This document shows positions 15,915 to 24,843 of a stretch of 41,068 bases of DNA, one piece after another (position 1 is the stretch's first letter; every line of letters begins with the position of its first letter). The stretch is from Oscillochloris sp. (lineage in GTDB: Bacteria; Chloroflexota; Chloroflexia; Chloroflexales; Chloroflexaceae). Both the position numbers and the translations under genes were made by a program. The notes beneath the pieces were generated by a model. The model made no database searches, had not been told where the DNA came from, and saw only the letters and a program-made list of their open reading frames with translations. The stretch lies in assembly GCA_012032775.1 (NCBI GenBank), contig JAAUQO010000025.1, forward strand, positions 1 through 41,068, written 5' to 3'.

Positions 15915-16825
15915 TGCGTGCCTTACGGTTGCTGATTGGCCTGTTGTTTGGCCTGTTCCCTGTGGCGGTCTTCGCACAGGCTAGTGAACCTGCTCCTGCG
16001 CTGGTGGTACCCGCCGGAACCAACTTGGATCACGATCTGGCGACATTTAATCGCTCAATTGTGGTGCTCGGCACCGTCGAAGGCGATGTGACGAGTTGGA
16101 GCGGCGATATTCGGATCGAGGGCCGGGTGGGCGGCGATGTGGTAACCTATGCCGGAACGGTTGAGCTTGGCCCTGCCGCGATGATCACCGGCAGTGTCTT
16201 TGCGCTCGGCGGCGGCGCCGAAGGTTCCGACGGCGCGCAGATCGCGGGGGCCTTGATCGGTAACCAACCTCTGGCCGGTGGCCTGCTTTCGTCAAGCGCC
16301 GATGCCCTGTTTGGTCCTCCTGCCGGCGCTGAGACAGCCCCACGGCTTCTATTCAGTCTGGCGCTAGGTCTATTCACTCTGCTGTTCACAACCGCCTGTG
16401 CCTTGATCTGGCCCCGTCGCACCACCGGCGTCGGGCGGGCCTTGATGCATGCGCCCGGTCGTGCGATCGCCCTTGGTCTGCTCTCATCGCTGCTGCTGGC
16501 CCTGCTGGCGCTGCCGCTGGGGGCGCTGTTGGCGATCAGCTTGATCGGGATGCCGCTGTTGTTATTGGGCGTAGTGGCTCTGCAACTGCCCTATCTCTTC
16601 GGGATGGCCGGCCTGTCACGGGCGCTCACGGCCCGATTAAATCTTACCGCAGCCTGGCCGGTGCCTGCTGCCGTCGCCCTCGGCGCGCTGCTGCTGCTGA
16701 CGCCGTTGGTACTGATCGGTGCGTTCGGTTCCTTAACCGCAGCCATGCTGCTGTTCTACCTGATCGCTGGAGCCGGCTTCGGCGCCGCCCTGATCAGTCG
16801 CGGCGGTATCTACGCGATCGGCTAG
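15914..16825 (+). CDS. Exported polymer-forming/bactofilin-like membrane protein
   Basis: A 303-residue protein starting at an ATGA-type overlap with the upstream stop (TGATG at 15912-15916). It has a signal peptide (LLIGLLFGLFPVAVFAQA), then a beta-rich domain at about 45-105. Short strand repeats there (VVLGTVEGDVTSW, IRIEGRVGGDVVTYAG, AMITGSVFALGG) resemble bactofilin/polymer-forming beta-helix turns. About four hydrophobic helices follow from residue 155. It is the third gene of the sigma/anti-sigma operon, so likely an envelope effector or sensor. The resemblance to bactofilins is by pattern only. Confidence 0.65.
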   Translation: MRALRLLIGLLFGLFPVAVFAQASEPAPALVVPAGTNLDHDLATFNRSIVVLGTVEGDVTSWSGDIRIEGRVGGDVVTYAGTVELGPAAMITGSVFALGGGAEGSDGAQIAGALIGNQPLAGGLLSSSADALFGPPAGAETAPRLLFSLALGLFTLLFTTACALIWPRRTTGVGRALMHAPGRAIALGLLSSLLLALLALPLGALLAISLIGMPLLLLGVVALQLPYLFGMAGLSRALTARLNLTAAWPVPAAVALGALLLLTPLVLIGAFGSLTAAMLLFYLIAGAGFGAALISRGGIYAIG

Positions 16826-16902
16826 CACCGGTCGGCCTCCGTCCGTCGCGGGTTTGTAACGGCCTTGAGGCCGGCACCGTGCGAGGTGCGCCGTAGACGT
16901 AC

Positions 16903-16918
16903 GTACGCTTGAGCGTAC
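16903..16918. terminator. Short hairpin after the ECF operon
   Basis: GTACGC-TTGA-GCGTAC, six perfect pairs with a TTGA loop, lies 78 bases past the operon's last stop. Directly before it is an alternating ACGTACGT tract. No T-run; weak evidence for termination. Confidence 0.3.
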
Positions 16919-17046
16919 TAGCGGGTGGTGCTGAGCGATACGTGACCATGTGACGGCGTAACAAGGATCGCACTATATTCCCCTTCGTCTCCTGCGCGCT
17001 GCATCCCTCCCGGCTGTATCCGGTATCCTTGTATTTTGAGGAAATT

Positions 17047-17757
17047 ATGTCAGGAGAGCGGATTCTTGTGGTGGACGACGAGCCGACGATCCGTGAGGTT
17101 GTCGGCCTGTATCTGCGTCGCGACGGCTTTGAAGTCGATATTGCCGCCGATGGCGAAGAGGCGTTGACGATGATCGAGCGGCAGCGCCCCGATCTGATCG
17201 TGCTTGATCTGATGCTGCCCGGCGTGGATGGTATGCAGATTACACGCCAGGTGCGTGCGTCCGGAAACCTGCCGATCATTATGCTCACGGCTCGCGGTGA
17301 AGAGATCGACCGCGTCCTCGGGTTAGAGCTTGGCGCCGATGACTATGTTACGAAGCCGTTCTCACCTCGTGAACTTGTTGCCCGAGTTCGCGCCGTGCTC
17401 CGGCGTACTCAGTCCGCCGGCGACTCCGCCCGCGAGTCATCGAATACGCCGGTGCTGGTTGGGCCGCTGCGGATCGAGCCGGCTGCGCGCACGGCAACCA
17501 TTCATGGTCGGGCGCTGAATCTTACGCTTCGCGAGTACGATCTGTTGCTCTTTCTCGCCCGCCGCCCCGGCCAGGTTTTTTCACGCGAGCAACTCCTCGA
17601 TCAGGTCTGGGGATATACATTCGCCAGTGATGCCAGCACCGTTACCGTGCATATCAGGCGCTTACGCGAGAAGATCGAAGACGATCCGACTACGCCGAAA
17701 CGTATTCAGACGGTCTGGGGTGTGGGCTACAAATTCGAAGCCGACCCCACCGGGTAA
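17047..17757 (+). CDS. OmpR/PhoB-family response regulator
   Basis: A 236-residue two-domain regulator. The receiver domain (1-120) has the acidic pair Asp10/Asp11, phospho-acceptor Asp54 in VLDLMLPG, and KPF near residue 104. The winged-helix DNA-binding domain (about 135-232) ends VHIRRLREKIEDDP...RIQTVWGVGYKF, the OmpR hallmark. The frame opens at a TTG (17029), but GAGGA is placed for the ATG at 17047. The convergent histidine kinase at 17815-20508 shares its terminator and is the obvious candidate partner, although kinase-regulator pairs are usually co-directional. Confidence 0.93.
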   Translation: MSGERILVVDDEPTIREVVGLYLRRDGFEVDIAADGEEALTMIERQRPDLIVLDLMLPGVDGMQITRQVRASGNLPIIMLTARGEEIDRVLGLELGADDYVTKPFSPRELVARVRAVLRRTQSAGDSARESSNTPVLVGPLRIEPAARTATIHGRALNLTLREYDLLLFLARRPGQVFSREQLLDQVWGYTFASDASTVTVHIRRLREKIEDDPTTPKRIQTVWGVGYKFEADPTG

Positions 17758-17797
17758 ATGGAACACCCGCCGAAAATCTTCGACGGGTGTTCCATTT
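17756..17797. terminator. Bidirectional intrinsic terminator
   Basis: Fourteen-base perfect arms (17756-17769 and 17784-17797), with additional inner CGAA/TTCG pairing. The outer ends are AAAT and ATTT, giving a T-run on either strand. It lies between the convergent response regulator and histidine kinase stops, so it should serve both. This is the strongest terminator in the window. Confidence 0.9.
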
Positions 17798-17814
17798 TAC
17801 ATTCCACATTTACC

Positions 17815-20508
17815 TTATGCCGCCGGCAACACAATCGTGAAGCGGCTACCCTCGCCGGGGCTGCTCTCAACCCAGATCCGCCCACCCAGGAGCTCGACCA
17901 ACGGCTTGACCAGCGATAGCCCGAGCCCAGTGCCGCCGGCTTCGATCTTGAGTGGATTTTCGGTGCGGTAGAAGCGGTCGAAGATCCGCGGCAAATCTTC
18001 CTTACTAATGCCTACGCCCGTATCGCGCACCACCATCTGCATGTAGCGCCGATCCACTGCCAGCCGATCCCGCACCGACTCGGGGAATTCCGCCGTATTG
18101 GCCTCGAATGCCTCGACATGAATCTCGCCGCCGCGCGGCGTATACTTCACTGCATTTGAAAGGACGTTGTACAGGATCTGGTGGAGCCGGTTGGCATCGG
18201 CGCGCACAAGCGGCAGGCCCGGCGGAATACTGATGTTCAACTGGTGATTGCGATCGCCGACCACCTGTTGCAACTCGGCCACGACGCCACTAAGCGCCTC
18301 GGCCATATGCAGCGAGCGCCACTCCAGATCGACGCTGCCCGACTCAATCTTGGTGATGTCGAGCACGTCGTTGATCAGTGCGATCATGCGTTCGGTGTTG
18401 GAATAGATTGTGTTAACGAACTCACGCTGGGTCTCGTTCAGCGGGCCAAGTCCACCCATCGCCAGCAATTGGGTAAAGCCTTTGATCGCCGTCATCGGCG
18501 TGCGCAACTCGTGCGACATGGTGCCGATAAACTCGGTCTTCAGCCGGTCGGCCTCGATCTCGCGGGTCACATCACGTAACACCACCAGTGCGCCGATCAG
18601 TTCGCCGTTCTCCTTCATCACCGGCCCCATGCGCATATTGATCACCCGCACGCCGACTTTCACAATCGTGCTGAAGCTGCGTGGGTCGCCCTGGTGATTG
18701 AGTGGCCGTGCCAGCAATTCATCAAGCGGCAATTCATGCACCTTGGTGCCGAGGTAGCGCGTAAGAATGTCGTTCAAGTTCCAGAGCAACACATCCTCGA
18801 CGTTGCGCTCCAACATCTGTGCTGCGGCCGGATTTGTGGTAAGCACGCCGCCGTACAGATCACAGACGATCACGCCGTCGGAAAGGCTTTGCAGGATCGC
18901 CTCGATCTGCGTTGCTTCGCTCTGCTGGCGATCCAGCAGTTCGTAGCGGCGCTCGGCTTCGCGGCTGATCATGCTGAACAGATTGGCGTTATTCACCCCG
19001 ATCGCAATTGCGCCGGCACAGGCATTCAGCAGGCGTAGATGGCCTTCGTTGAAGAAGTACGGCGTCGGATGCGACAGCGTAAGTACGCCCAGAACCTCGC
19101 CTTGTACCAGCAGCGGCACCGAGATCATAGCGCCTTCACGGCGGCGCAACGACGAACCGGGGAATGTTGCCCACCGATCATCGCTGCTGACATCATCAAC
19201 CAGGGCGGATTTACGATGCTGGGCTACCCAACCGGCAATGCCGGCGCCAATCGGGAAGCGGGTATAATTGCCGGGATTGGCCGGAACCCCCAGAACCGCT
19301 CGTGTCACCATCAGGCTGCTGTCGTCTTGTTCGATCAGCATCACCGAGGCGTGATCGGCACGCGTGATCTGGGCCAGAATCTCTAGCGACGAGTTCAAAA
19401 TTTGACCAAGATCGAGCGATTGCCCGACTTCGATCGAGATCTGGTGAGTGCTTGCCAGCCGATCCTTCTCTTCTTGTAATTCGCGGGTGCGCTCTTCGAC
19501 CCGCCGTTCAAGATCGGCGTTCAGGGTTCGTACTTCGGTATAGAGGCGCGCGTTCTGCAAGGCGATTGCGGCCTGATTGATCACACCGAGCGCCAGATCT
19601 TGTTGGTAACGTAACTGCTCGATCGGATTCGGATCTTGCAGGCTGACCACCGCGAGCGATTGGTTGTCGATCAACATCGGCAGTGCCAGCACGCCGCACA
19701 TGGGTTGGAGCCATGCGCCCTGCAACTCAGGGGGCGGCGCCAATTCAAACTGCACCTGGCCCCGCTGAAACGTGCGCACAATCAAATCATCAACCGCGTC
19801 ACAACTGATCCGCATCGCAACCACCGGCTCCTGCTCATCACCCTGCGTCTGTACGGCAATCAGCGCCTTGCGATTATTGGTCGGCTGCCAGACGGCGATG
19901 TGCGCGACTTCGGTGAGGCGATACAAACTGGAGACAACCAGATCGATCAGTTGGTCTTCTTCCAGACTGGCCGAGAGTTGTTGGGAAATATCGTTCAGCG
20001 CCTTGAGTTGCAAAGCGCGCTGATCAGCCGCCGCCGACGCCGAATCGAGGCTCTCGGCGATAAATTCACGTTCGCGGATCAGCCCGGCCGCCCGTTCCGA
20101 CCAGGATCGCGCCAGCACCGACACCGTATGCTCAAAAATCTCGTCGAGGCCATCAACCAGGGCCAATGTTTCTTCGGCGCTGGTACTTGTCTCGTGGAGA
20201 AATAGGCGGGTGCCGCGGCGCAACTGTGCGGTCGCCTCCAACAACTTTTCGAGATTCGGCTCCTGGCCGTTATCGCCGCTCACAAGTGAGCGCAGATACG
20301 CATCCAATGGGCTGAGATCGCCGTCGGCGGCGGCAGAGATGCCGGTATACAACTGCTCGGCGATCAGCACACCATTGGAAATAGTCAGTACTGCGCCATC
20401 GTCGGGAAGCGCATCGATCCCATTACTACTGCCGTGGAGCAACGCTGTCCAGCGTGGCAGCAATCTGTCACGATAGACATCAAACCAGTCGTTGAGCGTC
20501 CGATTCAT
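17815..20508 (-). CDS. Large hybrid-input histidine kinase (RsbR-like N-term, GAF-GAF-PAS-HisKA-HATPase)
   Basis: An 897-residue soluble sensor kinase. Rough order: an alpha-helical N-terminal domain (1-155) like the N-terminal domain of RsbR/RsbU regulators; GAF 1 (about 175-330); a coiled coil (LNADLERRVEERTRELQEEK); GAF 2 (about 365-515); PAS (about 535-650); HisKA with MSHELRTPMTAIKGF, phospho-acceptor at about His666; and HATPase with NVLSNAVKYTPRGG, DTGVGI and GGTGLGLSLVK. No transmembrane segment is evident. The N-terminal likeness to RsbR, together with rsbX/rsbT-like genes just upstream, links it to partner-switching signalling. It converges on an OmpR regulator. Confidence 0.9.
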   Translation of the reverse strand: MNRTLNDWFDVYRDRLLPRWTALLHGSSNGIDALPDDGAVLTISNGVLIAEQLYTGISAAADGDLSPLDAYLRSLVSGDNGQEPNLEKLLEATAQLRRGTRLFLHETSTSAEETLALVDGLDEIFEHTVSVLARSWSERAAGLIREREFIAESLDSASAAADQRALQLKALNDISQQLSASLEEDQLIDLVVSSLYRLTEVAHIAVWQPTNNRKALIAVQTQGDEQEPVVAMRISCDAVDDLIVRTFQRGQVQFELAPPPELQGAWLQPMCGVLALPMLIDNQSLAVVSLQDPNPIEQLRYQQDLALGVINQAAIALQNARLYTEVRTLNADLERRVEERTRELQEEKDRLASTHQISIEVGQSLDLGQILNSSLEILAQITRADHASVMLIEQDDSSLMVTRAVLGVPANPGNYTRFPIGAGIAGWVAQHRKSALVDDVSSDDRWATFPGSSLRRREGAMISVPLLVQGEVLGVLTLSHPTPYFFNEGHLRLLNACAGAIAIGVNNANLFSMISREAERRYELLDRQQSEATQIEAILQSLSDGVIVCDLYGGVLTTNPAAAQMLERNVEDVLLWNLNDILTRYLGTKVHELPLDELLARPLNHQGDPRSFSTIVKVGVRVINMRMGPVMKENGELIGALVVLRDVTREIEADRLKTEFIGTMSHELRTPMTAIKGFTQLLAMGGLGPLNETQREFVNTIYSNTERMIALINDVLDITKIESGSVDLEWRSLHMAEALSGVVAELQQVVGDRNHQLNISIPPGLPLVRADANRLHQILYNVLSNAVKYTPRGGEIHVEAFEANTAEFPESVRDRLAVDRRYMQMVVRDTGVGISKEDLPRIFDRFYRTENPLKIEAGGTGLGLSLVKPLVELLGGRIWVESSPGEGSRFTIVLPAA

Positions 20509-20520
20509 AATCTATTTCAA

Positions 20521-20539
20521 GGCCCAGTGGATCTGGGCC
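20521..20539 (-). other. Hairpin immediately before the histidine kinase start
   Basis: GGCCCAG-TGGAT-CTGGGCC, seven perfect pairs, ends 12 bases upstream of the kinase ATG. No good ribosome binding site is visible there. It could partly terminate transcription after the phosphatase gene or limit translation of the kinase. Confidence 0.5.
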
Positions 20540-20557
20540 GGGCCTCGGCGTATAGGG

Positions 20558-21139
20558 CTAGTTTACACGGACGACAACCACGGTAGCATCATCATTTTGC
20601 TTGCCGTGCGTCTGCATAATGAGATCGGCGAATGCCTGTGGTTCCAGGCTGCGATCAAGCGTTGTATCAAGGCCGAAGCGACTCGAAATGCCGTCGCTGT
20701 ATAAAACGAACGTGTCGCCGGAATTGTAGGTATAGTTGAGCAATAGCAACGGCGGCAGACGATTACCGCCCAGGATTCCATTCTTTGAGATCGGCTTGAT
20801 CGGCTCGCGGCTATAAACCTGTACCCCGATATTGCCCAGGCCGACGTAGCTCACGCGGCGCTCGGATACGTGCATGCGGAGCAGGCCGATCACGGCGCCG
20901 CGGGTTCCATGCAGAGCCTGATGAGCGATTTTGATGATTTCCGTCAACTGGATTCCGGCATTCGCCCGCACGATATCGGCGGCACGATTGGCGGGTAGGG
21001 CCGCTTGTTCACCGCCGCCGAGGCCGTCGATCACGGCGATGAGTAACTCATTCTCCTGAAGCACTTCCACCAGGTACGTATCGCCCGAGATCGATTGGCC
21101 CACCTTTGGACGACAGGCTGCGCCCCAACTAACTGCCAT
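20558..21139 (-). CDS. RsbX-like PP2C/SpoIIE-type serine phosphatase
   Basis: A 193-residue single-domain PPM-type phosphatase. Motifs are SGDTYLV near residue 18, the metal-binding VIDGLGGGEQA at about 36-46, RMHVSERRVSYVGLGN, FVLYSDGIS (about 144-152) and the final DDATVVVVR. RsbX-like enzymes dephosphorylate stressosome or RsbS/RsbR proteins to reset the RsbT switch. It overlaps the rsbT-like gene by 11 bases, indicating coupled translation. The histidine kinase follows after 49 bases. Confidence 0.85.
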   Translation of the reverse strand: MAVSWGAACRPKVGQSISGDTYLVEVLQENELLIAVIDGLGGGEQAALPANRAADIVRANAGIQLTEIIKIAHQALHGTRGAVIGLLRMHVSERRVSYVGLGNIGVQVYSREPIKPISKNGILGGNRLPPLLLLNYTYNSGDTFVLYSDGISSRFGLDTTLDRSLEPQAFADLIMQTHGKQNDDATVVVVRVN

Positions 21140-21560
21140 AAGTTCGTTTCCTATGAGGCGTCCGCGCCCATTTCACGGCGCGCACCTGTGTCCCGACGCC
21201 GGGCGTCGAACGAATCGTGAATTCATCCATCAGGCGACGTACACCCGGTAGACCGGCTCCAAGGGTATGGGACGTACTATAGCCATCTTGCATTGCGAGA
21301 TTGATATCGGCAATGCCCGGCCCTTCATCGTTGGCCTCGATTGCCAAACCAACCCCGTGGCTTGCATCGTTCAGAATGCTAAACTGCAAACTGCCGTCGC
21401 CGGCATGGACTATCAGGTTGCGCGCCAGTTCCAAAATCACAATTTCGATCCGAGTGCGATCGACATCGTTCAACCCGATGTGGCGCGCAAATTCACGCCC
21501 GCGGCTCATGGCCACATACACATCAACTTCGCGCGCGATGGTGCAAGTTACCGATTGCAT
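21129..21560 (-). CDS. RsbT-like anti-sigma/switch serine kinase (GHKL ATPase)
   Basis: A 143-residue GHKL-fold protein. It shows the N-box ILELARNLIVHAG, the G1 box NDEGPGIADI and the G2 box HTLGAGLPGVRRLMDEFTI, with the arrangement typical of RsbT rather than RsbW. RsbT phosphorylates STAS-domain partners and, when freed, activates a downstream effector. No RsbS or RsbR STAS protein is encoded next to it. The start has no clear ribosome binding site; a short TGCCT/AGGCA hairpin lies just upstream. Confidence 0.87.
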   Translation of the reverse strand: MQSVTCTIAREVDVYVAMSRGREFARHIGLNDVDRTRIEIVILELARNLIVHAGDGSLQFSILNDASHGVGLAIEANDEGPGIADINLAMQDGYSTSHTLGAGLPGVRRLMDEFTIRSTPGVGTQVRAVKWARTPHRKRTYGS

Positions 21561-21718
21561 GAGGCAGGCCCATCTTGCCTAAAGGCAGCGCCGGTGGATT
21601 GTTTGCCGGCAGCATACCGTTGCTTGAACAAGCCTGAGGCGGCGGGGAAACATGGGCGCCCGGCAGATTGCTGCGCATTATAGCATGTCACTACTACCGG
21701 GAACATACAGGAAAGCGA

Positions 21719-21753
21719 GATGCTGATGCCTGATGCTTGATGCCTGATTGCGC
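21719..21753. repeat. Seven-base tandem repeat, GATGCCT type
   Basis: Successive units are gatgct, GATGCCT, GATGCTT, GATGCCT and GATTGCG in the spacer between the rsbT-like gene and dtd. It shares the 15-base end GATGCCTGATTGCGC with the array at 34046. Confidence 0.8.
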
Positions 21754-21784
21754 AAGCTATCTCAGACAGCAGTAAAGATAGGGT

Positions 21785-22252
21785 CTATTCACTCCTGCGG
21801 GGTCGGCGAAGTTCCTCGCTGTCGATGATAATGGTTACCGGGCCGTCGTTCACCAGTTGCACCTGCATCATCGCGCCGAACACGCCCTGGGCCACCTGCA
21901 CACCCAGATCGCGAAGTGCGTCGGCATAGGCCTGTACCAATGGTTCGGCATGATCGGGGGTTGCGGCGCCGACGAAACTCGGCCGGCGACCTTTGCGGGT
22001 ATCGGCGAACAGGGTGAACTGCGACACCACCAGTGCCGCGCCGCCGCTATCCAGGAGCGACAGGTTGAACTTACCTGCGGCGTCGCTAAAAATGCGGAGC
22101 TGGGCGGTCTTCTCGGCCAGGGTGCGCGCCTCTTCGCGGCCGTCGTCCGGTGCAGCGCCAACCAGTATCAACAGCCCGGCATCGATGGCGCCGACCACCT
22201 GTTGCTCAACCGTTACCGAGGCTGTGGAAACCCGCTGGATCACCAATCGCAT
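21785..22252 (-). CDS. dtd: D-aminoacyl-tRNA deacylase (D-Tyr-tRNA deacylase)
   Basis: A 155-residue protein that removes D-amino acids and mischarged glycine from tRNA, a chiral proofreading step. It starts [16 protein letters not shown] and carries both family motifs: [17 protein letters not shown] at about residues 77-93 and [11 protein letters not shown] near the C-terminus, whose Gly-Pro forms the active site. Length is normal. Its start is 8 bases from the yacL-like stop, so it is the last gene of that unit. Confidence 0.96.
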   Translation of the reverse strand: MRLVIQRVSTASVTVEQQVVGAIDAGLLILVGAAPDDGREEARTLAEKTAQLRIFSDAAGKFNLSLLDSGGAALVVSQFTLFADTRKGRRPSFVGAATPDHAEPLVQAYADALRDLGVQVAQGVFGAMMQVQLVNDGPVTIIIDSEELRRPRRSE

Positions 22253-22260
22253 AGCTCGCC

Positions 22261-23367
22261 TTAATCTGCCGCCGAGGGTGAGTCGGCCGCTCGGTCGTTG
22301 GGCGCAAGGGTCGCGAAGATCAACCGGCCGCTTTGCGTCTGGTGCAAGCGAGTCACAACCACCTCGACCGTCTGCCCGATCATGCTGCGCGCATCCTCAA
22401 CAATCACCGGCGTCCCGTCTTCCAAATACCCAACCCCTTGCTGGCGGCTGTTGCCCTCGTTGCGAATTTGTACAAACAGGTGTTGATCCTGCAAGACCGG
22501 CGGGCGCACTGATTCGCTCAACTGGTTCAGGCTAAGCACCTTAACACCTTGCAGGCCGGCGACCCGATTCAGATTAAAATCGTTGGTAATAATCGGGCAC
22601 TGATAGCGCCGGGCCAACACCACAAGTTTATCATCGACCCGATTGGCGTCGCTCACTTCGACATTCTCAACCTCGACCGGCAGCGGCGACTGTTTTTGCA
22701 TCTGACTGAGCAGTTCGAGACCCCGCCGCCCTTTTGCCCGCCTCAGGTCGTCGTTCGAGTCGGCTAACTGTTGTAATTCAGCCAGCACAAAGCTAGGCAC
22801 CACCAATTCCCCTTCCATAAAACCGGTCTTGACCACGCTGGCGATTCGCCCATCGATAATCGCACTGGTATCGACCAGATAACGGCGTTCAACCGGCGCC
22901 GATTCATGTTCGGCGGGGGTGGCGAGGAGCGGCGTATTGCGGCGCATACTCTTGAGCAATTCAGCGATATCGCGCTTGCGTTGGCCGAAGATCATTGTGC
23001 CCATATAGGTTAGCACGGCAGCGGCGATCAGCGGCAAGTAGCGCCCGAACGGCGACGGCAGCGCTGCGAGCGGCACTGTCAGAAGTACGGCAAAAAACAG
23101 ACCGATCATAGCTCCGGCGCCGGCAAGCAGCAGATCCGGCATCGGCAACTGGCGCGAATGCCCCAACCAATTCTGTAATGGTTCGATCGTCAGCCGGGGT
23201 GTCAGGAGCAAGCCGAGGCCGGCACCGGCGAGCATCAGCAACTGCGTTGCCGACTGCTGCAATGTGTCGGGGCGTGGACTGGAGAGCGCCACGCCGGTAT
23301 ACCAACCAAGATACCCGAAAAGGAGCATACCTGCGATGCGAACGAGAAAGTTGAGGCTAAATTTCAT
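22261..23367 (-). CDS. yacL: YacL-like membrane-anchored PIN-TRAM domain protein
   Basis: A 368-residue protein. Four hydrophobic segments (about 8-28, 40-57, 80-105, 108-128) are followed by a PIN ribonuclease fold starting [13 protein letters not shown] at about 164. The acidic residues there and [11 protein letters not shown] are metal ligands. A C-terminal TRAM domain spans about 300-355. Bacillus YacL has this same layout and lies in the clpC-radA-disA-yacL cluster. Here it follows radA by about 75 bases. RNA or tRNA is a presumed target; the activity is not established. Confidence 0.9.
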   Translation of the reverse strand: MKFSLNFLVRIAGMLLFGYLGWYTGVALSSPRPDTLQQSATQLLMLAGAGLGLLLTPRLTIEPLQNWLGHSRQLPMPDLLLAGAGAMIGLFFAVLLTVPLAALPSPFGRYLPLIAAAVLTYMGTMIFGQRKRDIAELLKSMRRNTPLLATPAEHESAPVERRYLVDTSAIIDGRIASVVKTGFMEGELVVPSFVLAELQQLADSNDDLRRAKGRRGLELLSQMQKQSPLPVEVENVEVSDANRVDDKLVVLARRYQCPIITNDFNLNRVAGLQGVKVLSLNQLSESVRPPVLQDQHLFVQIRNEGNSRQQGVGYLEDGTPVIVEDARSMIGQTVEVVVTRLHQTQSGRLIFATLAPNDRAADSPSAAD

Positions 23368-23442
23368 AGCACGACAGCTCCGCTCCTTTCGGGAGCAGCT
23401 TCTCGGCGGGAACTATGCATAGCCGAACCCGTTGCGGCAATC

Positions 23443-24813
23443 CTACTTACGTGCCAACAGATCAACCACTTCGGCTAATGAGCGGGCGGTAAGTAGTTCC
23501 ATCGTTGCGGGAACTTCGGTCTGTTGCGTCGTTGTCGGCACGATTGCTTTGCGAAACCCAAGTTTCGCCGCTTCGCTCAGCCGACGATCGATCTGACTGA
23601 CGCTACGTAACTCCCCCGAGAGGCCGATCTCTCCCAAAAGTACCAATTCCGGATCGATGCGCTGATTACGGAACGATGACGCAATGGCCAGTGCAACTGC
23701 CAGATCGGCAGCCGGTTCGCTGATTCGTAATCCGCCCACAATGTTGACATAAATATCTTGATTGAACAACGGCAATCCGACCCGCTTCGCCAGCACAGCG
23801 GTGAGCATCAGCAAGCGATTGGGATCGAAGCCGTTGGTGGTTCGGCGTGGTTGGGCGTTCCCGGTGTTTGATGTAAGCGCCTGGACTTCAACCAGCAGCG
23901 GCCTGGTGCCTTCCAGTGTCACCACCACCGTTGATCCGGGAGTGCCGGCGTTGCGTTCGGCCAGAAACACCTGCGATGGATTACGTACTTCGCGCAGGCC
24001 ATCGCCGGCCATCTCAAACACGCCGACTTCGTTGGTGCTGCCGAAACGGTTTTTCACGCCGCGCAACAGGCGAAACTGTTGAAAGCGATCGCCCTCCAGA
24101 TACAGTACCACATCGACAATATGCTCCAGCACCCGTGGGCCGGCGATCGCGCCTTCCTTCGTCACATGGCCAACCAGAAAAATCGGGATGTGCAACTCTT
24201 TGGCAAGTTGCATCAGGCGCAGCGCGCCTTCGCGCACCTGGCTGACGCTGCCGGCGGCACTGCTCAGATCTTCCAGAAAGACCGTCTGGATCGAATCGAC
24301 GATCGCCATTTTCGGCTGCATACTGCGGATCTGATCGAGAATGATATTCAGGCCGTTTTCCGACGAAACATACAATTCAGCGGCGTCGAGGCCGAGTCGT
24401 TCGGCGCGCAGCTTGATCTGTTGCGCCGATTCTTCAGCGCTGACATACAGTGTTGGGCCGACATCATGTGCGAAATGCGCCGCCACCTGCGAGAGCAGCG
24501 TTGTCTTGCCGACGCCGGGGTCGCCGCCGATCAGCACCACCGAACCGGGGACAAGGCCGCCGCCAAGGACGCGGGCCAGTTCTTCGGCATAAACCGGGTA
24601 GCGCTGGAACCCGCCGCTGGGCACATCGCGCAGGCGTGTGGGCAAGAGATCGCTGCTCAGCCGGGCGCGCGTGCGACTAGTGGCGGCAGATTGGCGGGTT
24701 TCGATCTGCTCAACAAAGCTGTCCCAGGTATCACAGTCGGGGCATTTGCCCATCCAGCGTGACTGCTGGGCGCCGCATTGCTGGCAGACAAAGATTGTAC
24801 GAGCTTTTGCCAT
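23443..24813 (-). CDS. radA: DNA repair protein RadA (Sms)
   Basis: RecA-related helicase for recombination intermediates. The 456-residue protein has a zinc finger (Cys10, Cys13, Cys24, Cys27), a RecA-like domain with Walker A GGDPGVGKTTLL at about residues 91-102, the RadA-specific KNRFGST motif, and a Lon-like C-terminal domain (about 300-456, including GEIGLSGELR). The N-terminus matches the family exactly, so the ATG at 24811-24813 is right. It has no Shine-Dalgarno, only six C, and an extended -10 directly upstream: apparently a leaderless mRNA. Confidence 0.96.
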   Translation of the reverse strand: MAKARTIFVCQQCGAQQSRWMGKCPDCDTWDSFVEQIETRQSAATSRTRARLSSDLLPTRLRDVPSGGFQRYPVYAEELARVLGGGLVPGSVVLIGGDPGVGKTTLLSQVAAHFAHDVGPTLYVSAEESAQQIKLRAERLGLDAAELYVSSENGLNIILDQIRSMQPKMAIVDSIQTVFLEDLSSAAGSVSQVREGALRLMQLAKELHIPIFLVGHVTKEGAIAGPRVLEHIVDVVLYLEGDRFQQFRLLRGVKNRFGSTNEVGVFEMAGDGLREVRNPSQVFLAERNAGTPGSTVVVTLEGTRPLLVEVQALTSNTGNAQPRRTTNGFDPNRLLMLTAVLAKRVGLPLFNQDIYVNIVGGLRISEPAADLAVALAIASSFRNQRIDPELVLLGEIGLSGELRSVSQIDRRLSEAAKLGFRKAIVPTTTQQTEVPATMELLTARSLAEVVDLLARK

Positions 24814-24819
24814 GGGGGG

Positions 24820-24828
24820 ATTATACCA
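24820..24828 (-). promoter_or_regulatory. Extended -10 promoter giving a leaderless radA mRNA
   Basis: TGGTATAAT on the minus strand (TATAAT at 24820-24825) ends six bases before the radA ATG. Transcription normally starts 6-7 bases after the -10, i.e. at or next to the A of the ATG. Confidence 0.65.
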
Positions 24829-24843
24829 TCAGCACAGGGTAAA

